From: Dipteris shenzhenensis
Lineage: Eukaryota > Polypodiophyta > Polypodiopsida > Gleicheniales
Assembly (NCBI GenBank): GCA_047967505.1
Contig: CM106541.1
DNA: 64,000 bases
Direction: 5' to 3' (one strand)
In this document: positions 1-9,973 of the stretch, piece after piece
How the letters are laid out: every line of letters starts with the position of its first letter
Position numbering within the stretch: the first letter of the stretch is position 1
The notes under the pieces: generated by a model
What the model was told of the DNA's origin: nothing
Database searches by the model: none
Seen by the model: only the letters and a program-made list of their open reading frames with translations
Translations under genes and position numbers: made by a program

Positions 1-211
1 TATGGGGATTTTCTCAATATATTTTGAGACTCTAGTTTCTCCATATTTGATATTTCAACACAAAAACGTGCCAAACAATTTGCCACAATCCTAGCTTGGT
101 TGGTGTGGTAGCACCTCTTTCTTTGTGCAATACTATTATCATCATCGGAAGTGAATATGTTAGTAGAATATATTGATTTCTACCCAAATCGTATCCAACT
201 GTGGTCCACAC
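1..211. other. Non-coding flank, nothing recognised
   Basis: No plausible coding sequence or known element is visible. The sequence lies upstream of the part of the gypsy LTR that can be aligned to its second copy. It may be unalignable LTR sequence or older flank. Confidence 0.4.
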
Positions 212-929
212 TCTTTTGGGCATTGTGTTGAGTCTACTTTGGTATTCCAAGCATTTGTCTCAAGTGTGCATGCTTCTTTGCACTCCATGTCCAAAAGCAT
301 GTCCTAACCTTGCAACTCCTCCTCCCCTCACCTCCAACCTTGCAACCCATCCTCTCCCTCTCCTCCTCCCTCCTCCTTCCTCCTCCTCCTCCTCCTCTCT
401 CCTCCTCCTCCCTCCTTTGTCTTCTTTCCCCCATGCTCTTACACCTTCTTTCTCTCCCACTCCTATGCTCCCCCTAAACCCTTTGTTCCTCAACCCTTAA
501 ACTCCATGATCTATGAGGGAGATGAGTTCTCCACCATGTACTCTACTTTGAACCTTGGATACTCCTTCTAACTCTGGACTCCTTCTGAACCTTGGAGCCT
601 CCCTCTCTTTAAACCATGGAACCTCCTTCTAAACCCTGGAACCTCCTTCTAACCCTTAAACTCCTCCCAAACCCTACAACCCCCCAATGAAGGTGAAAGC
701 CTTCATTACCTCAATCATGATGATACACGTTCCTTTTACACATGCATGCACTTTGTTTGCTTACCACACTTAAGCCTACATCTCTCACTGAAACATGACT
801 CGAGGTCCTAAGCTACACATATACTATAAGCAACAACCCCACTATATCTATAGGTGAGAAAAAGCCTCATAACACTGCATACTAAGAGAACCCAGCTCTT
901 CCTACAAAAGAAGTAGGAAAGAGCCAACA
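212..929 (+). repeat. Ty3/gypsy LTR (G1), plus orientation
   Basis: This stretch aligns, in inverted orientation, with 27,829-28,625. Shared blocks include the CATTGTGTTGAGT region, a pyrimidine tract, degenerate repeats around 'aaccttggaacctcctt', and the terminal GAGCCAACA. It ends immediately before a tRNA-Asp-like primer site, so it is read as the 3' part of a 5' LTR. The CT-rich block at 305-430 is low complexity; frames through it on both strands are artefacts. The internal region that should follow is lost, and copia A begins at 1,596. Confidence 0.65.
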
Positions 930-931
930 TT

Positions 932-949
932 TGGTGCCACTACCGGGGA
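932..949 (+). promoter_or_regulatory. Gypsy primer binding site (tRNA-Asp-like)
   Basis: TGGTGCCACTACCGGGGA differs in a few positions from the plant Tat/Athila-type site that pairs with the 3' end of tRNA-Asp. It lies 2 nt after the LTR end. Identification rests on position plus similarity. Confidence 0.6.
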
Positions 950-1595
950 GACTAGCATCTCAAGTAAGAGTAAACATACGTAGGTATGTGTACAAAACAA
1001 ACTACTTTGAACTTTCATGAAAATAACACTCAAGGGCAAGGAGAGTAAATTTTTTTCTATTTCTAGCCAAACATATCAACCCCAAGCATCAACCTTGGGT
1101 GTTTACCTTTAAGAAATTTTCTTTATTTCTTAAATATAAGCCACTTAATAAACAATCAGGCTAGATAGTGGACACGAATGCATAGAGCTTGCAATTTTGA
1201 TCATTTCACCTTTTTATAGAAGAGCAAACCGAGCTATCCATAACAAGTTACGGCTCTGGAAGGGTTTAGGGTCTAACCCTAAACCTAAACTCATTACCTA
1301 TAAAAACCCACTCCACCCCCTCATTCTTCATCTTTCACATTGTGCCTCCATCCTCCTCTTCATTCCGAGCCCTACGCAAGACATTCCTCCCTCTCCATCG
1401 ACCACCACCTTACTCCCATCCTCACATTGTAAATGACTTCAAGCCCATCTCGTAGCGATAACCTAGCCATCCACCCACTGTCCATTGTTCTTCAACATTT
1501 CGGTTACATCGAGAAAGACTTGGAGAGCGCTCACGTGATCACCTCTTCCTCCCTTTGGATTTCTGTGTGTCAAGTTTTTTTCTCTTCTTTTTTCC
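950..1595. other. Gypsy leader remnant / non-coding
   Basis: No coding domain is visible. It follows the gypsy primer site and is probably untranslated leader. A TATA-like stretch (CTATAAAAACCC, about 1,299) is present, but nothing supports a gene downstream. Confidence 0.4.
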
Positions 1596-1890
1596 CACCG
1601 ACTTGTTAGCAGGAGATGCGGTTGGTACACCGCCCATGAATAATAGCTGGATGACAGCTATCCTTATCGACACTAGTTCGTGGCTCAGTTAGTATGCCAC
1701 CTTAGTTAGTTGAGTTTGGTTTGAGACCCACATATAGGGTTCTTCTATTTCTTTGTACTTGAGTTCTTTTGGCTTTCACAACTAAGAAGAGGAAAACTAT
1801 TTTCAGCCTCCACCTTTGTGTGTATTCCCCCATTGTGATTGTGAGAAAGCCTCAAGTGAGACTCCTTCCCTCTCTCCCACAATCTTCACA
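1596..1890 (+). repeat. 5' LTR of copia A (5'-truncated)
   Basis: Homologous to 6,740-7,066 from CACCGACTTGTTAGC to the terminal CTTCACA. The TGTTGAGATAT start is missing on the left. It retains about 20 bp (around 1,670-1,690) that the 3' LTR has lost. Confidence 0.88.
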
Positions 1891-1902
1891 TGGTATCAGA
1901 GC
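1891..1902 (+). promoter_or_regulatory. Copia primer binding site (initiator tRNA-Met)
   Basis: TGGTATCAGAGC directly follows the LTR end, the canonical minus-strand primer site of plant copia elements. Confidence 0.95.
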
Positions 1903-2433
1903 CTTGTTCGTGGTAAGGAGCTCAAGAAAGCAAGCCAAGTTCGTGGTGTCCTGGTAAGAGGACCAGTGTTGCTTTCCTATTTCGAGTTTGGGAGCAAATC
2001 TCTGCAGGTAGCACAGCCAGAAGTGCAGGAGTGCACTGTTTTAGATTGAGACGCCCTTCGCGGTGTGGCGAGAGCGCAGTATATGCTGCGGGAATGGGCG
2101 AAGCCCTCAGTGACTTTATTTTTCTGATTTGAGGCCGTTTTGAGGCCCGTTTTGAAGGCGGAAGTTCTTCACAGGCACTCAAAAAAAGGCCCTGTTTTTG
2201 CTGTGCGACCACTGTTCTGCGGGTCGGTGGAAAGTTACCACAGAAATTGCATCGTATGCCTTTGTGCAGAGATATTGGGAGTTGCAAATTCATGATTTTT
2301 GCCTATTGATGCAAAATCGTCACTAGGAAGTGACTGTGTGGTGAAATACCACTTTTGTCAGTTTTGCAGTTCTGCCCGTGTGAGGCAAAAGCTGTGTTTT
2401 TTGCAGTGACAGAATATTTTGCAGTGTTCTGTA
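1903..2433 (+). other. Copia A untranslated leader
   Basis: Sequence between primer site and gag start, conserved in copies at 43,717-44,196 and, inverted, at 61,055-61,395. It contains no conserved reading frame; short frames here differ between copies. Confidence 0.75.
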
Positions 2434-3315
2434 ATGGCATCTGATTCTCTTTCATAGATTGTCACTGAAAAGCTTGACAAGAACAACTTCCAGGCATGGA
2501 AGTTTAGAATGACGAATTTCTTGATGGGAAAAGGCTATTGGGAGTTCATTACAGGAAATGAAGAAGAACCTGTTCTTCCTAATGTTCCCAGTCAACAGGA
2601 AATGCAGGCATTCAAAGGATGGCATGAGAGAGCCAGGAAAGTTATGTACTGGCTGTCTATCAGTATTTCGGACTCCATGATTGTGCATATTCAGGATGCA
2701 AATACGCCAAAGGAGGCATGGGATACTTTGGCAAAAATGTATAGCACAAATACGCAAGCCAGGAAAATGCAACTCAAACAGGAGTTGCACAATGTGCAGA
2801 GAGAAAATTTGAGCATAAACGACTACCACATGAAAGTGAAGAAAATTGCAGATGCACTTGCTTCCATTGGGTCGCCAGTGGATGATGACGATTTGGTTTC
2901 TGTGACCTTGAATGGTCTAGGAAAGGATTATGCACAATTCCGGACATCCATTGCCGTCCGTGAAAAATTTCCAGATTTTGAGGAGTTGATTGCTCTTCTA
3001 ATTTCTGAAGAGTAGAGAAATGGGGGTGCATCTTCTTCAGCAGGAACTTCAAAAGAAACTGTCTTCTACTCAAATGCTGGCAGAGGTAGAGGCAGAGGTA
3101 GAGAAGGCCGATCTGCAGGCCGTGGTAGAAATCAGAATATGCAACAAACGCAAGAAAACTAGTCCTATGCAGAAGGACGTGGTAACTCTAGATGCAGGAG
3201 GAGCCAAAGAGGCCGTGGTGGATGGCAGAGAGGCCAAAATGCAAACAGCAATGTTGAATGCTACTATTGTGGCAAAAAGGGTCATATGGCTAAGGACTGC
3301 TATAAAAAGCAGAAT
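2434..3315 (+). pseudogene. Copia A gag (nucleocapsid) with three stops
   Basis: Starts MASDSLS and is stopped at codon 8, where copy A5 has Gln. It resumes with the UBN2/copia-gag signature (KLDKNNFQAWKF, KGYWEFI, AWDTLAKMY, SINDYHMKVKKIADAL). There are further TAGs at 3,013-3,015 and about 3,160, both Gln in A5. An RG-rich basic tract follows, then a zinc knuckle C-YY-C-GKKG-H-MAKD-C (CX2CX4HX4C) near 3,260-3,300. The start was chosen by comparison with A5 at 44,197. All three stops are CAG-to-TAG changes. Confidence 0.88.
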
Positions 3316-4869
3316 GACATTATGACTGGAAAATTGCAGCAAGGCAATTATGCATCTTCTAGTAGGCAGGGTGATGACAGAAATGAGCATCTATTTATGG
3401 TGCAGCATATGACCAATTCTGTGACAAGTGCAGAAGAACGAAATGATGTGTGGTATGTTGACTCAGGTGCGTCAAACCACATGACAGGTCATGCAGAATG
3501 GATGCAAGATGCAAGGAAAATGGAAAAACCAGGATTTGTGGAGACTGATGATGATACTGCACATCCTATTGTGCAGATTGGCAAAATTCCTTTGTCTATG
3601 CAGGATGGGAAAAAGAAATACTTGTCTGATGTATTTCATGTCCCAAACATCACCAAGAACCTAGTTTTTGTTGGTCAGATGGTTGAGCAGGGCTTGCAGG
3701 TTAGATTTAATCCTCATGGATGCTTTGTTGAGGATATGAAAAATAATGGTCGCTTGATAGCAAAAGGAAAGAAGAAGGGCAGGATGTTTACGTTGGATGC
3801 GGACATGCCTGAATTGAGTGTAGCAATGTTTGCACATGGGACCGGTGTAGTTGCAGATATTGATATCTGGCACAAACGCATTGGTCATGTTAATATACAG
3901 CGACTTAAATCAATGCAAGCCCAAAATATTGTTGCAGGATTGCCTAAATTCAAGGTTGCAGAAATGCACAAGGTTTGTGAAGCCTGTCAATTTGGGAAAC
4001 AGGTAAGGAAACCTTTTCCTAGGCATGTTCAAGAGAGTAAAAAGCCATTGGAATTAATCCACTCTGATGTGTGGACTACAAAAGCTGCATCTATTGGAGG
4101 CTATCACTATTTTGTCACATTTATTGATGACTTCAGCAGAAAACTGTGGGTGTATTTTCTGAAAAAGAAAAGTGAAGTGTTTGGGCACTTCAAAGCTTTC
4201 AAAGCTATGGTTGAAAAAGAAACAGGCCTGCAAATAAAATGCCTAAGGTCAGATGGAGGGGGAGAGTACCTCTCAAATGAGTTTGCAAAGTTCTTGCAGC
4301 AGCATGGTATAAAGCAGCAATATTCATGCAGCCATACCCCACAGCAAAATGGAATTGCAGAAAGAAAAAACAGGCATATTGGAGAGGTATCTCGGGCTAT
4401 GCTAAATGAAAAAGATCTACCAGATTATTATTGGGCTGAAGCAGGTGCTACAGTAGTCTATATAATGAACAAGACTCCCACTACAGCAATACATGGCATG
4501 ACGCTAGAGGAGATGTATACTGGTAGGAAACCAGATATTTCTCATCTGAAGATTTTTGGTTGCATTGCCTATGTCCATGTGCCATATGAGTTGAGGTCCA
4601 AGTTGGATCCAAAAGCTGAGAAGTGCGTCTTTATTGGTTATTCTCTGCAACAGAAAGGGTATAGATGCTATAACCCTTCTACACGTAAGTTCATAGTGAG
4701 CAGAGATGTTGTTTTTGATGAGATGAGCAGCTGGTATAAACCAGTAAATGTGATGATTGATGTAGATGCACAAAATGGTAAGCTGCACAGAATGCACAGC
4801 AGCAATCACAAAATATCAGTGGACCTAGAGTGTCCTCTACCAGTGGTTCATATACTTTGCCATGGATAG
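3286..4869 (+). pseudogene. Copia A protease-integrase
   Basis: Same frame as gag. Protease: WYVDSGASNHMTGH near 3,450-3,490, with the D-S-G-A catalytic motif. Integrase: zinc-binding H-H...C-C segment (WHKRIGH...CEACQFGK), then the catalytic core with D in HSDVWTT, D in LRSDGGGEY and E in NGIAERKN (DD35E type), and the copia GKKP-like C-terminal part (HLKIFGCIAYVHVP, KCVFIGYS). A 1-nt deletion near 4,780 relative to other copies shifts the frame, so the last ~30 residues are aberrant. Confidence 0.9.
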
Positions 4870-4971
4870 GCAGATTGAGATCAGGAGAATCCCCTCAAAG
4901 CAATGCAGAGAGTGGTACGCAGGTATCACGAAAAGGAAAAGACAAGGTAGATCAGCCCATGTTTGATGTGA

Positions 4972-6779
4972 ATGCAGGTCACTCGTGTGGATGGTGAATC
5001 CAGTGGCTCAAAACAGAGCATTGATGATGAGTTGGGTATTGTTACACCTGGAGTAAGGAAGACCAGGGATGTTTTGAGAGCACCTGGAAGTGAGCCTATT
5101 TTGCATAGGTCTACCAGGGTTAGGTATCTTGTGGATAATATGATGGATTTACAGCCATTCACTATGCTTATATGGTCAAAGTGATACAGGAACCAGAACC
5201 CACTTCTTTTGAGCAAGCCATGGGAAATGAAAAATGGGAGAAAGCCATGGATGAAGAAATGGATGTCTTGGATGCTAATGCTACATGGGAATTGGTGCCT
5301 TTGCCTAAAGGCAAGAATGCAATTGGTTGTAAGTGGGTTTATAAGATCAAGCACAATGCAGATGGTTCTGTGAATAGATACAAGGCAAGATTAGTTGTCA
5401 AGGGGTATGCACAGACATATGACATTGATTATGAAGAAACTTTCAGCCCGGTTGCAAGGATGGCAACCGTAAGAGCAGCCATTGCTATGGCTGCATCAAA
5501 GGGATGGTCTTTACATCAGATGGATGTAAAGAATGCCTTCTTGCATGGTGATTTGCAAGAAGAGGTCTTTATGGAGCAGCCAGCAGGTTATGTTCATGCT
5601 ATTCATCCCGAGTTTGTTTGCAAGTTGAAGAAAGCCTTGTATGGCTTGAAGCAAGCACCTAGAGCATGGTCTGAGAAGATAGGACAGTATCTTGTCACTA
5701 TTGGCTTTCAGATTTCCAAGGCAGATTTCTCACTCTATGTGAGAAAAACAGAGAAAGGGATTATGCTGCTGGTCATTTATGTTGATGATTTGATCATCAC
5801 AGGTGATAGTGATGAAGATATCCTTCATGTGAAAATGCTATTGAGGCAGAAGTTTGAGATGAAGGATTTGGGAGAGCTGCGTTATTTCTTGGGCATTGAG
5901 GTGATTAGATCACCAAGTGGGATACAGCTCTTGCAGAGGCAGTATGGATTGGACATGCTGTCCAAATATGGGATGACAGGCTGTAAGCCTATTTCAGTTC
6001 CTTTGGAGCAGAATGTGAAGCTGAGCGCAGATGCAGGTGAGCTTCTGGAGGACCCTACTATGTACAGACGCATAGTAGGAAGTTTGATTTACATGACTAT
6101 TACCAGGCCAGATTTGAGCTATGCTGTTGGGTTGGTAAGTCAGTTTATGCAGGCTCCAAGGAAACTGCATTTGGATGCGGCTAGACGCATACTCAGGTAT
6201 GTGAAGTCCACATTGCAGTATGGACTATTTTATGAGGCTGGGGTTCAGATACAGTTGCATGGATACACTGATGCTGATTGGGCTGGTAGCATTTCTGATA
6301 GACGATCTACCAGTGGATATGTGTTCTCTTTTGGGAGTGCTGCAGTCACTTGGAGTAGCAAGAAACAGCCTACAGTTGCCTTGTCGAGCACAGAGGCTGA
6401 GTACAGGGGTGCAACAATGGCTACATGTGAGGTAGCTTGGTTGCATAAGCTACTCTATGATATGCATCAGTCTACAGATGGGCCATTTGTCATTTATTGT
6501 GACAACGTGAGCAGCATACACTTGGCAAAGAACCCAGTCTTTCATGCCAGAACAAAGCACATTGAGGTGCATTATCACTATGTGCGGGAGAAGGTTTTAC
6601 TAGGCCTTATTGATCTAGTTTATGTCAGCACAGAGGATCAGGTAGCTGACATATTCACGAAATCATTGGGCGCAGAGAAGCTGCGCAAGTTCAGAGACCT
6701 GCTTGGTGTGCAGGATTTGGGATTGAGCTCGAGGGGGAGTGTTGAGATATTGAGCTCCACTCGCGATATGCCAGGGTGA
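4972..6779 (+). pseudogene. Copia A reverse transcriptase-RNase H
   Basis: RT starts near EPTSFEQAM...WEKAMDEEM (5,190-5,270). [30 protein letters not shown] and the polymerase site YVDDLIITG (about 5,780) follow. RNase H has DADWAGS, SSTEAEY and DNVSSIHLAKNPVFHARTKH, then VADIFTKSLG near the end. From 5,172 to the TGA at 6,777 the frame is open (535 codons), the best preserved part of A. The upstream linker (4,972-5,184) is in another frame after a 2-nt deletion (~4,985) and a 7-nt deletion (~5,135). Confidence 0.93.
6731..6739 (+). promoter_or_regulatory. Copia A polypurine tract
   Basis: GAGGGGGAG lies directly before the TGTTGAG start of the 3' LTR and overlaps the end of pol. This is the plus-strand primer site. 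Confidence 0.88.
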
Positions 6780-7066
6780 CTGTTGTGCATTTATGTCACC
6801 GACTTGTTAGCTGGAGATGCGGTTGGTACACCGCCCATGAATAATAGCTGGATGATAGCTATCCTTATTAGTATGCCACCTTAGTTAGTTGAGTTTGGTT
6901 TGAGACCCACATATAGGGTTCTTCTATTTCTTTGTACTTGAGTTCTTTTGGCTTTCACAACTAAGAAGAGGAAAACTGTTTTCAGCCTCCACCTTTGTGT
7001 GTATTCCCCCATTGTGATTGTGAGAAAGCCTCAAGTGAGACTCCTTTCTCTCCCACAATCTTCACA
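6740..7066 (+). repeat. 3' LTR of copia A
   Basis: Begins TGTTGAGATATTGAGC, ends ATCTTCACA; 327 bp. It lacks about 20 bp (after 'CTATCCTTAT') present in the 5' LTR. The right flank is a C-rich minisatellite, so no target duplication can be scored. Confidence 0.92.
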
Positions 7067-7367
7067 CCCCCCTCCCCCTTTTTCCCCTCCATTTCCACCA
7101 CCCCCTCCCCCCTTCTCCCCCCTCCATCTCCACCACCCCCTCCCCCTCCATCTCCACCACCCCCTCCCTCTTTCCCTCCCCATTTCTCTCTCTCTTTCCC
7201 TCCCCCCTCCATCTCCACCACCCCCTCCCTCTTTCCCTCCTCCCTCCCCCCTCCATCTCCACCACCCCCTCTACCCTTCTCCCCCCTCCATCTTCGCCAC
7301 CCCCTCCCCCCTCCATCTTCACCACCCCTTCCCCCCTCCCCCCTCCATATCCATCTCCACCACCCCT
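7067..7367. repeat. C/T-rich minisatellite between two LTR ends
   Basis: Degenerate repeats of CTCCATCTCCACCACCCCCT on the plus strand. The block is bounded on the left by an LTR end (CTTCACA) and on the right by the same end inverted (TGTGAAG). Proline-rich and glycine/glutamate-rich frames through it are composition artefacts. Confidence 0.85.
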
Positions 7368-7437
7368 TGTGAAGATAGTGGGAGAGAAGGAAGGAAGGAG
7401 TCTCACTTGTGGCTTTCTCACATAAACAATGGGGGAA
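7368..7437 (-). repeat. Inverted copia-A-type LTR, 3' end piece (A' part 1)
   Basis: Reverse complement of the last ~70 bp of the A-type LTR. It stops where copia B inserted and continues at 13,270. GGGAA is present on both sides of B. Confidence 0.9.
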
Positions 7438-7607
7438 TGTGGGGGTTAAAGGTCACTATGCCTTAACCCCGGTTATGTACAATACTCAAACACATATATA
7501 AATGAATGAAAAAGAAGATTAGGGTGGTTCTGCACCCACCAAAATTGTGTGGCTCTCTATCTCTCTCTATTCTTCTTCCGTTCCTGCTTCCGTTGAGAGC
7601 ACTCTCA
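7438..7607 (+). repeat. 5' LTR of copia B
   Basis: TGTGGGGGTTAAAGG to GAGCACTCTCA, 170 bp. A TATA-like CATATATAAATG lies about 55 bp in, followed by a CT repeat. Short LTRs of this size are usual for some copia lineages. Confidence 0.93.
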
Positions 7608-7609
7608 AC

Positions 7610-7621
7610 TGGTATCAGAGC
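7610..7621 (+). promoter_or_regulatory. Copia B primer binding site
   Basis: TGGTATCAGAGC two bases after the LTR end (initiator tRNA-Met complement). Confidence 0.95.
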
Positions 7622-9025
7622 TCGGGTGATCTAGCTGAGCGTGCGTGAATGCTTGAAGGTCAGCAGCTCTGTGGGAGGAAGGAGAAGCTCTGTGGGAAGC
7701 TTTGTGGGTGACTTTACTTGCATCTGAGTGTGCAAAGACCTTGGAGGAACCTTTGGAAAAGTCACTTTGGTTTTACGAAAAGGTTTTGAGAGCCTGTTAA
7801 GAGTTTTCAAAGAAAAAGTCGTTTTTTGAGCTTTTCCCTGTTCCGTTCGATGACAGAGACTCTGTATTGACTTGTAGAGGCAACTATTGCTTGCTTTTGG
7901 TGTCCACTTCACTTCAGGAGCTTGGAAACACCTTCATTCTTGAATCTGGGATCCTTTGATTGGATTTCTGACTCACTGTGTCAGTTCCTGCGTTTTTTGC
8001 CTGGGTGTTGGAACTCAAGTTTGGAGCAACCATTTGTAGATCTGTCAGTTCCGGTGGACTCAGGAGGTCCTAAAACTTCTATGTTGCTCATCATTCACAC
8101 TCCGGTGGAGTTTACAAATAACTCCGTTTCAAAAAACGTTTTTTAGTCCGTGTGTTGGACCCAGTGATTGAGACCACAGTTTCCAAAACCGTCTATCCCA
8201 TTGCATTTCGGACGCCCAAAAACCCCTACCTGTCAGTTCTTGTGCGATTCGGTGGAGGATTTTCAGAGTTATAGATCTCTGTGTATTCGATTTCGTCTCT
8301 CTGTTATGTATTTTTCATTCTAAGGTTTTGAAACCTTAGATTTATGCCACATGGCAGTGGATAAGTATTGACTCCCATTTCTCACTCATCGGTTGGGATT
8401 TTGGAGTTCTGGCAGAAGAGAGATATTTGCAGATTTGCTTGCTGAGTTCGATTATGTAATGGCGCCCATGTTTTGAGGCATCTCAGGTTCTATTTTTGGT
8501 AGCGGTCATTACCGTGGGACTATGATTTCTTGAGCATACCTTATGCAGATCACTCTTGTTGCAGTTGAGCAGTGTGCACTCATTCGTGGTGTGCATTGGG
8601 TTGTAGTGGATGATTTATAGGCCATTTGGATGCATTGCGGTCCTTATTAGATGCGCTGATAGGCCCAAATTGCCTTATGGGATGCTATTTTTATGGACGC
8701 TTTGCACATGGATGCTATTTTATGCTGAGGGACAGCTTTGAAACATTGCAGGTGATGCACTGATAGTGCTATGCTCTCTTAGATGAGACATTATTGATGC
8801 ATATGCCAGTGGATGGTGTTCATGCTTGAGTCATTTGGCACTTATTGGCATTTTCATATGGATGCATAGTATATGCACATGAGTCAGATGCATCTTTTGA
8901 TGCTTTGAGCTTTGAGTTTTGGTGATATTTCACTCTATTATGGCATACACATTTGGGTGCACCTGGTATTTGGTGTGATTCTCTCTTGCAGGCACTAGCA
9001 TTTGGGATTTTGTTTCATTTGCATC
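7622..9025 (+). other. Copia B long untranslated leader
   Basis: About 1.4 kb without a conserved frame, closely matched by B2 at 20,015-21,502. Its 3' half (8,580-8,900) is rich in recurring 'ttggatgcat' and 'gatgctatttt' motifs. No domain is recognised, and small frames here are not conserved between B and B2. Confidence 0.75.
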
Positions 9026-9973
9026 ATGGCATCCTCTTCCATGTCTGAAAAGGAGTTTTTCAACATTAAAAAGTTTGATGGGACAAACTTTTCTTTGTGG
9101 AAAGAACAAATAAGCGATGTGCTTATTCAAAAGAAGCAGATTAAACCCTTGGCAAGGATTGAAGCTAAGCCTGCAAATATGTTTGAGGATGATTGGAATG
9201 AGTTGGATGCATTAGCAAAGTCTACTATTAGACTTCATCTTGCAGAGTCAGTTTATTTCATAGTAGTAAATGAGCAAACTACGGAAGATTTGTGGAAGAA
9301 ACTGTGTGCCACTTATGAGAAGGAAACTGCCTCTAATAAAGTTTACCTCATGAAGAGGTTGTTTGAGCTGCAGATGAAGGAAGGGGTCTCCATTGCTTCT
9401 CACTTGAATGAATTCAATATTATTTTCAGCCAGCTTCAAGCTCAGCAGATGAATTTTGATGTGGAGACTAAGGCAATATTTCTCTTATGTTCATTGCCAT
9501 CCTCATGGGATAACTTCCGTACATCTATTAGTAACTCTGCACCTGGTGGAGTACTAAAATTTGATGATGTTGTGGGTAGCTTGTTGGCCGAGGAGATTAG
9601 ACGGAAGTCTATGGATGGCAACAAGAAGGATGCAGCCTTAAATGTGCACAGGGGCAGATCACAGTTCAGGGGGAAGTCCCAAGAAAGAGGGAAGTCACAT
9701 AGCAAATCTAGGGCACGAAACATTGAGTGTTACCATTGTGGCAAGAAGGGCCATATGAAAAAGGATTGCTACAAGCTGAAAAGAGAGCAAAAGGATAAGA
9801 AAAATAATGCAAATTGGGGTGCAAATCAAAAGGAAGAGAGTCCAAGGGAGGACAAAGGAAAAGTGAAGATCGAGGAGATCAATGCAGTCACACATGATAG
9901 TGACAATGATGTTCTCTTCATGTCTAGTTTATCTACAGAGTTGCTTACCACTTCAAATGATGCATATTCCTAG
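9026..9973 (+). CDS. Copia B gag
   Basis: About 315 codons, from MASSSMSEKEFFNIKKFDG, the usual copia gag N-terminus. The upstream ATG at 9,002 is not favoured because B2 has its equivalent start at MASSS. A UBN2-type core (FSLWKEQISDVL, TTEDLWKKL, SNKVYLMKRLFELQMKEG, SLPSSWDNF) is followed by a basic stretch and a zinc knuckle C-YH-C-GKKG-H-MKKD-C (about 9,729-9,770). The frame ends at a TAG at 9,971 exactly before the protease (DWILDSGASFHV). Whether this is a decayed Gln codon or a programmed stop is unclear. Confidence 0.9.
   Translation: MASSSMSEKEFFNIKKFDGTNFSLWKEQISDVLIQKKQIKPLARIEAKPANMFEDDWNELDALAKSTIRLHLAESVYFIVVNEQTTEDLWKKLCATYEKETASNKVYLMKRLFELQMKEGVSIASHLNEFNIIFSQLQAQQMNFDVETKAIFLLCSLPSSWDNFRTSISNSAPGGVLKFDDVVGSLLAEEIRRKSMDGNKKDAALNVHRGRSQFRGKSQERGKSHSKSRARNIECYHCGKKGHMKKDCYKLKREQKDKKNNANWGANQKEESPREDKGKVKIEEINAVTHDSDNDVLFMSSLSTELLTTSNDAYS

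Larger units (their letters stand above)
1596..7066 (+). mobile_element. Ty1/copia element A, near full length
   Basis: The order is 5' LTR, Met primer site, gag, protease, integrase, RT, RNase H, PPT, 3' LTR. That order, with integrase before RT, defines Ty1/copia. The 5' LTR lacks about the first 52 bp found in the 3' LTR. The coding region carries three TAG stops in gag and three small deletions between integrase and RT, so it is non-autonomous now. Related copies in the window are A' (7.4-14.0 kb), A2 (16.2-19.8), A3 (26.0-26.6), A5 (43.3-49.2) and A4 (61.1-61.8). Confidence 0.93.

Noticed and set aside
1197-1436. 79-codon frame near the gypsy leader
   Set aside because: No homology, low-complexity C-terminus, and no second copy.
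7062-7421. Proline-rich (plus) and glycine/glutamate-rich (minus) open frames
   Set aside because: They exist in several frames at once because the DNA is a CCACCCCCTCC minisatellite. No start context, no conserved copy.
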